A DNA stretch of 64,000 bases, taken from positions 38,600-102,599 of the forward strand of contig CAWVWE010000003.1 of the NCBI GenBank assembly GCA_963933975.1. The letters run 5' to 3'. Below are positions 59,890-64,000 of this stretch, one piece after another. Within the stretch, counting starts at the first letter, position 1, and each line of letters opens with the position of its first letter. Below the pieces are notes generated by a model that searched no databases, had not been told where the DNA came from, and was given only the letters and a program-made list of their open reading frames with translations. The DNA is from UBA10364 sp905182675. GTDB taxonomy: Bacteria > Bacteroidota > Bacteroidia > Flavobacteriales > Schleiferiaceae. The position numbers and the translations under genes are program-made.

Positions 59890-60705
59890 ATGGCAACAGG
59901 TATTATCAATCCAAAGTTTTTAGATCAGGCCTTCGCTCAAGAATTGAGTAATAGTTATCTGAACGCAAAACCTTGTAAATACCTCGTCATGGAGGATTTT
60001 TTTACCGAAGAAATTGCCAATGAGCTCTTTGATAATTTTCCGCCCATCCAGGATTTAAACGTTAAACGTAAGAGTTTAAACGAAGATAAAAGTGAAGATT
60101 ATCATTTCGATCGTTGGCACCCCTCTTTCTCTCTAGTTCGTGAAGCGATAGGATCAATTGAATGGGGAGAACAACTTTCCCGAATAACAGGAATTCAAGA
60201 TTTACATACCACCAAAGACGCCTTGGGCTCTGGAGTTCATCAAGGTAAAAGCGGATCCTATGTTGATGTTCATATTGATGTTAATATGAATCCAAAACTT
60301 GGGCTTTGGCGTAGAATTAACCTCCTCGTTTACCTCAATAAGAATTGGCAGCCAGAGTACGGCGGCGATCTAGAGTTATGGAATAAAGAGATGACCGAAT
60401 GTGTCGTTAAAGTACCTCCTACATTTAACACAGCAGTGATTTTCTATACCGATGATAATAGTCCTCATGGTTACAAGAAAATAAATATTCCTGAAGGAGA
60501 GTCTCGCAAGAGCTTCTACACCTATTACTATACAAAGCCTGCCGAGGGAATAACCTACCGAGACTCTAAGTTTGTATCCAGACCAGAAGATAATACTGCG
60601 AGAAAAGTCGCGACAAGCTTAAAAGAAATACTAAAAATTAACGGCAAGAAATTATTGAAAGCACTTGGGATTACGAACTTGGATTTTCAAGATAAGAACA
60701 AGTAA
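59890..60705 (+). CDS. 2-oxoglutarate/Fe(II)-dependent oxygenase, prolyl-4-hydroxylase type
   Basis: A 271-residue enzyme with the double-stranded beta-helix iron site: the HxD pair in DVHIDVNMN (~residues 120-130), the distal His in DNSPHGYKK (~197), and the 2-oxoglutarate-binding Arg in GESRKSFYTYYY. The RRINLLVYLNKNWQPEYGGDLELW stretch between them is typical of the P4H-like group that acts on proteins, sugars or small molecules. Similar enzymes occur in Bacteroidetes and cyanobacteria beside sulfotransferase and glycosyltransferase genes, so a role in modifying surface components is plausible, but nothing here proves it. A terminator follows. Confidence 0.87.
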   Translation: MATGIINPKFLDQAFAQELSNSYLNAKPCKYLVMEDFFTEEIANELFDNFPPIQDLNVKRKSLNEDKSEDYHFDRWHPSFSLVREAIGSIEWGEQLSRITGIQDLHTTKDALGSGVHQGKSGSYVDVHIDVNMNPKLGLWRRINLLVYLNKNWQPEYGGDLELWNKEMTECVVKVPPTFNTAVIFYTDDNSPHGYKKINIPEGESRKSFYTYYYTKPAEGITYRDSKFVSRPEDNTARKVATSLKEILKINGKKLLKALGITNLDFQDKNK

Positions 60706-60722
60706 TTTACTTATCGGGTAAC

Positions 60723-60754
60723 AAAAAAGGCCACTAATTATAGTGGCCTTTTTT
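60723..60754. terminator. Bidirectional terminator between the oxygenase and trkH genes
   Basis: Six A, stem GGCCACTA / TAGTGGCC with an ATTA loop, then six T. It serves both converging genes. Confidence 0.88.
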
Positions 60755-60755
60755 G

Positions 60756-62558
60756 TTACCCAACGTTCATACGCGCCTTAGGATACTTAAAGTAATTAGA
60801 TTCCGGACGCTTCGCACTAAGCGCAAAAGCTAGGGTTAGAGTTCCTACACGACCCACAAGCATACTCACCATGAGAACAGCCTTACTAGCTAACGAAAGA
60901 TCCGCTGTAATCCCTGTACTCAGACCCACCGTACAAAATGCACTTACCTCCTCAAAAACCAGGTCTAAAAGATCCATTTGAGGCTCAAAAACCGCCAAAG
61001 AAAAAATGCCTATAAACATGAATACCACGGCGAATAAAAACACAGCAAAAGCACGATTCATCAACTCCCACGGGATTTGAAGTTTATATAAATTGATGTT
61101 CTTTTTCCCCTTAATAGTTGCAGCGGCACTTAAAAAAACGAGTGCAAACGTACTGGTTTTAATTCCTCCAGCAGTAGAACCCGAACCACCTCCAACAAAC
61201 ATTAAAAATATAAGTAGTAATAGTGCAGGTGTGGCCATTGAGCCTATATCTAGAGTATTGAAACCAGCCGTACGGGCTGTGATACTTTGAAAGACACTTT
61301 CACCGATGTGTTTGCCCAAACCTTGATCTGGAGCAACTGTAGCTGCCAAAATCACTGTTCCTAAGACAATAAGTATTCCAGAGACGACAAGACCCAATTT
61401 AGTTCCAATTCTCAACCCTCTCCACGATTTAGACATTGGTTGTTTCCTCCAAGGCTGGTGTAAAACGTCCGATATAGTTCCGAAACCTATACCCCCTAGA
61501 ACAATAAGTATCCCTATTATGGCATGAACACCTCCATTTGAAGCCACGCCAGGGGTGGCTAAAGAGTCAGAGAATAATGAAAATCCTGCATTATTAAATG
61601 CACTTATACTATGAAACAAACTGAAGAAAATAGTATCTCCTAAAGAATCAAATGAAGTGTACCAAATAAGGCCTAAAAGCAATGCACCTATAAGTTCCAG
61701 GGTAAACGTTAATCGAAATATAGACCCTACGAGCGACCTACTTTGCTTTAAATTTTCACCAAGATTTTCACTCATGAAATTTTGCTGGCGCATCCCAAAC
61801 CCACCTCTTAAAATAGCAAATAACGCGGCAAATGAGATGATATTCAAGCCACCAAGCTGCATGAGCACCATTAAAACGAATTGGCCCTTAAAACTGAGTA
61901 CTGCGGAGACATCTACCAAACTTAATCCCGTAACACAACTAGCTGATATACTGGTGAATAACGCAGTTACAAAATCAAGATGTCCGGATCCTGCTGTCAT
62001 CTCTGGAAGCATTAACAATAGTGTTCCCAATACAATTAGAAATAAGAAACTAAAGACCAATAACGATGGTGCACTAAAATTACTTCGTGGAAGGAACTCT
62101 CCTACTCGACCAAACTCCAATCCTACAATGACCAGCACATAAAACTGAAGAAAAAGCAGAAAACCAGATTGCAAACCAGGAATTCCCAAAATATTGCCGA
62201 GGTAATAGAGCAATTCAACATGAGCTATATTAATAACCAATATGTTGACTATCAAAAAGGCCATAAGTCCAGCTTCCCATTTACGATCCAACAAAAATTG
62301 ACGGGGTTGAAAATTGTAAATTAATTCTATGATAAACTTCACCAAGTAATAACCTATTGAACCACGAACGATGTACCCTATGATTTTATTCTGCACGTCG
62401 TTTAACTGGAAACCGTGATAGATCACAAGAGACACAATAGTAAAAAGAGCCACAAATAGCGAACCGAAAGACAACAGCTTCAAAGCACTATCTCTGCTAT
62501 CGTAGAGACGGATATTAACGCGTTCCCTGATCGTTTTTATTTGATTGTCTAGACTCAA
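60756..62558 (-). CDS. TrkH/KtrB-family potassium uptake protein
   Basis: A 600-residue potassium channel-like transporter with about 12 hydrophobic segments. All four pore loops are visible: SASCVTGLSLVD, HSISAFNNAGFSLF, SITARTAGFNTLD and VSAFCTVGLSTGI, the TVGLS-type selectivity filters of the TrkH/KtrB superfamily. An N-terminal extension of about 160 residues, with several extra helices, precedes the first pore repeat; KtrB-only proteins are ~450 residues. The regulatory partner TrkA/KtrA is not adjacent. A DUF6165-like gene starts upstream on the same strand with a 31-bp gap. Confidence 0.92.
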   Translation of the reverse strand: MSLDNQIKTIRERVNIRLYDSRDSALKLLSFGSLFVALFTIVSLVIYHGFQLNDVQNKIIGYIVRGSIGYYLVKFIIELIYNFQPRQFLLDRKWEAGLMAFLIVNILVINIAHVELLYYLGNILGIPGLQSGFLLFLQFYVLVIVGLEFGRVGEFLPRSNFSAPSLLVFSFLFLIVLGTLLLMLPEMTAGSGHLDFVTALFTSISASCVTGLSLVDVSAVLSFKGQFVLMVLMQLGGLNIISFAALFAILRGGFGMRQQNFMSENLGENLKQSRSLVGSIFRLTFTLELIGALLLGLIWYTSFDSLGDTIFFSLFHSISAFNNAGFSLFSDSLATPGVASNGGVHAIIGILIVLGGIGFGTISDVLHQPWRKQPMSKSWRGLRIGTKLGLVVSGILIVLGTVILAATVAPDQGLGKHIGESVFQSITARTAGFNTLDIGSMATPALLLLIFLMFVGGGSGSTAGGIKTSTFALVFLSAAATIKGKKNINLYKLQIPWELMNRAFAVFLFAVVFMFIGIFSLAVFEPQMDLLDLVFEEVSAFCTVGLSTGITADLSLASKAVLMVSMLVGRVGTLTLAFALSAKRPESNYFKYPKARMNVG

Positions 62559-62589
62559 ATTATCCTATTTAAGAGGTACCCAAAGTACG

Positions 62590-63006
62590 CTAATCTACCG
62601 ATTCGTTACCACTATTGGAATAATCTTCATAAGACTTAGTTTCATGAAGAATGCTCTTAGTCAATACATTGATTGACTTCTTGATAGCCGCTCTATCGTC
62701 ATTTAAAAAATAAACACTCCGCGCTTTTTCTATAAAACCTAATCCAAAGTCCGAGTGGTTCTCATAAACCCTAAGCGCATCCTCTACATCCCATAGTTGC
62801 TCGTTAACCGCCTTAAGCCTTTCAGCAAGATGATGGAGAGACGCTTGATCTGAAACGTTTTTATAAATAACTGATACTGATGCGACAAGTACCCTGAGCT
62901 CCTTATTAATATACTCAAGTTTTACTACATCAACGATTCGTTCGCTTTTGATAACGAGAATGGTATGCTTGTCGATTACTTCTCCATGTGAAACTGCTAT
63001 TTCCAA
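62590..63006 (-). CDS. Small conserved protein, DUF6165-like, function unknown
   Basis: A 138-residue soluble protein. The start MEIAVSHGEVIDKHTILVIKSERI with a following KLEYINKELRVL matches my memory of the DUF6165 pattern (GELVDKLTILEIKLERI); these proteins often lie in LPS or surface-glycan loci. The rest is helical and charged (LAERLKAVNEQLWDVEDALRVYE), possibly a coiled coil. It sits between the aspartate aminotransferase gene (13 bp) and the trkH gene (31 bp), all on the minus strand, so the three may be co-transcribed. No catalytic motif is seen. Confidence 0.68.
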   Translation of the reverse strand: MEIAVSHGEVIDKHTILVIKSERIVDVVKLEYINKELRVLVASVSVIYKNVSDQASLHHLAERLKAVNEQLWDVEDALRVYENHSDFGLGFIEKARSVYFLNDDRAAIKKSINVLTKSILHETKSYEDYSNSGNESVD

Positions 63007-63019
63007 AACGATATATGTA

Positions 63020-64000
63020 TTAGTCTTCTAAATTCGCCACTGCGGCCTTTACCCTACGAACAGCCTCCTGTAAATCAGTCTCCGCTGCCGCGTATGAAAA
63101 CCTAATATATCCGGGCAATCCAAATGCGTCTCCTGGAACGGTACTCACCAATCCTTCCTCGAGCAAATACATGCTTAAATCAATGGATGTTTCGATTACC
63201 TTCCCACCGAATTTTTTTCCTAAAAGTTCAGCCACTCTGGGGAAAACATAAAATGCGCCAGGTGGACTGTTTAACTCAAAACCAGGAACCTCATTCATCC
63301 AAGTTACCATTTTGTCACGGCGCTGCGCAAAAGTATCCACCATGTACTGTACTTGATTTGGATCGGCTTCTACAGCTGTTTTGCACGCACGCTGTGCAAT
63401 AGAATTAGCACCTGAAGTAAAGTTTGACTGTAGCTTGGTACATGCCTTAGCGATCCATGCCGGCGCGCCTATATAACCGACTCTCCAACCAGTCATAGCA
63501 AACCCTTTTGATAAGCCATTCACTGTGATCGTCTGGTTGTATACCGATGGAAAACTAGCCATAGACGTATGAGCTACCTCTCCGTAATTCAATAATTCAT
63601 ATATCTCATCAGAGATGACATAAAGGTTGGGGTACCTTGCTATAATCGCAGCAATGGCAGCGAGTTCATCCTCAGTGTATATCGCTCCACATGGATTGTT
63701 AGGGGATGAAAATATGAATATTTTAGATTTGTCTGTAATCGAATTTTCGAGTTGATCTGGCGTTATTTTAAAACCCGATTCCATCGTCGTAGGAAGGATC
63801 TTGACCTCAGCACCACAATATTTAGCTTGATCCATATAACTCACCCAATAAGGGGCTGGAATAATAACCTCTTCCCCGGGATCTACGAGTGCAAGGAAAA
63901 TATTTAACAGACTTTGTTTAGCACCCGTGCTAATCACGATCTGTTCAGCAGTATAATCGAGGTGGTTATCTCGTTTAAATTTATCTGCTATGGCTTGACG
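63020..64000 (-). CDS. aspC: Pyridoxal-phosphate aspartate aminotransferase (partial, start beyond the window)
   Basis: The C-terminal ~326 residues of a class I aminotransferase that swaps the amino group between aspartate and 2-oxoglutarate. The frame is open to the end of the window; the in-frame GTG at 63937 is not a start, since DNHLDYTAEQIVISTGAKQSL, typical of this family, continues upstream. Seen motifs: VISTGAKQSLLN, the PLP-holding FSSPNNPCGAIY, the Asp/Tyr region YVISDEIYELL, the lysine in GLSKGFAMTGWRVGY, and IRFSYAAAE with the Arg that binds the alpha-carboxylate. Type Ib is likely. It is followed by a DUF6165-like gene. Confidence 0.92.
   Translation of the reverse strand, partial: RQAIADKFKRDNHLDYTAEQIVISTGAKQSLLNIFLALVDPGEEVIIPAPYWVSYMDQAKYCGAEVKILPTTMESGFKITPDQLENSITDKSKIFIFSSPNNPCGAIYTEDELAAIAAIIARYPNLYVISDEIYELLNYGEVAHTSMASFPSVYNQTITVNGLSKGFAMTGWRVGYIGAPAWIAKACTKLQSNFTSGANSIAQRACKTAVEADPNQVQYMVDTFAQRRDKMVTWMNEVPGFELNSPPGAFYVFPRVAELLGKKFGGKVIETSIDLSMYLLEEGLVSTVPGDAFGLPGYIRFSYAAAETDLQEAVRRVKAAVANLED

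Noticed and set aside
63020..63937. A complete aminotransferase starting at 63937
   Set aside because: The codon there is GTG inside a conserved stretch, and the frame with family-typical sequence continues to the window edge.
1..64000. Mobile elements, prophage, integrons or defence systems
   Set aside because: No transposase, integrase, recombinase, restriction, toxin-antitoxin or cas genes are recognisable, and base composition looks uniform. The window appears to be core chromosome.

Overview
The window reads as a contiguous piece of a Bacteroidota (Bacteroidetes) chromosome, most likely from the Flavobacteriia/Cryomorphaceae side. Evidence: a type IX secretion C-terminal (CHU_C-type) sorting domain, a TonB receptor with an N-terminal carboxypeptidase-regulatory-like domain, BshA of bacillithiol synthesis, a secreted GH3/beta-lactamase fusion, a CarB without the C-terminal regulatory domain, DUF4834 and Omp28-type proteins, almost no Shine-Dalgarno signals, and repeated matches to the Bacteroidetes -7 promoter element TAnnTTTG. 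Base composition is moderately A/T-rich and looks even throughout. I see no insertion sequence, prophage, CRISPR array, rRNA or tRNA. Most of the window is a well-packed housekeeping core.

Layout. 1-2.9 kb: surface polysaccharide genes (partial GT2, a sulfotransferase-GT2 fusion, a second sulfotransferase). 2.9-7.5 kb: LptB and TatC, RecQ, a 47-residue protein and an ECF sigma factor. 7.6-12.9 kb: UvrA, a SpoU-type RNA methyltransferase, a SUI1 (eIF1-like) protein and BshA. 12.9-20.7 kb: the secreted GH3/beta-lactamase fusion, then a plus-strand operon of a small membrane protein, MutL, two rhomboid proteases and an EEP-family hydrolase. 20.6-29.1 kb (minus strand): peptide-binding lipoprotein behind GyrB, and a plugless outer-membrane barrel behind a 1025-residue TPR protein. 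29.2-35.3 kb: FtsE, two glycosyltransferases, QueA, a secreted EEP protein and an Omp28-like lipoprotein. 35.5-42.8 kb (minus): YidC, PyrG, a TonB receptor, HolA and RlmH. 42.9-48.6 kb: NadC and a YihY membrane protein, a T9SS-sorted LamG protein, and an unusual translationally coupled pair of PLP enzymes. 48.7-56.7 kb: a YfhO-like membrane protein, GT4, DUF4834, CarB, ribosomal protein L34 and a methyltransferase. 56.8-60.7 kb: a DEAD-box RNA helicase with a structured leader and a repeat-rich tail, an SDR and a 2-oxoglutarate oxygenase. 60.7-64 kb: a TrkH/KtrB potassium channel, a small DUF6165-like protein and a partial aspartate aminotransferase.

How it works together. Envelope building dominates (LptB, YidC, TatC, FtsE, TonB receptor, barrel/TPR pair, glycosyl- and sulfotransferases), alongside DNA repair and replication (RecQ, UvrA, MutL, GyrB, HolA), RNA and translation functions (QueA, RlmH, SpoU, L34, DEAD-box helicase) and nucleotide or cofactor synthesis (PyrG, CarB, NadC, BshA). 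Genes are packed very tightly: several ATGA or 1-nt overlaps within operons, three convergent pairs whose coding ends overlap by 29-41 bp, and one divergent pair whose start codons are only 3 bp apart. The candidates I consider least described are the coupled PLP enzymes at 46.0-48.6 kb, the multi-hairpin leader of the DEAD-box helicase gene, and the plugless barrel/TPR pair.
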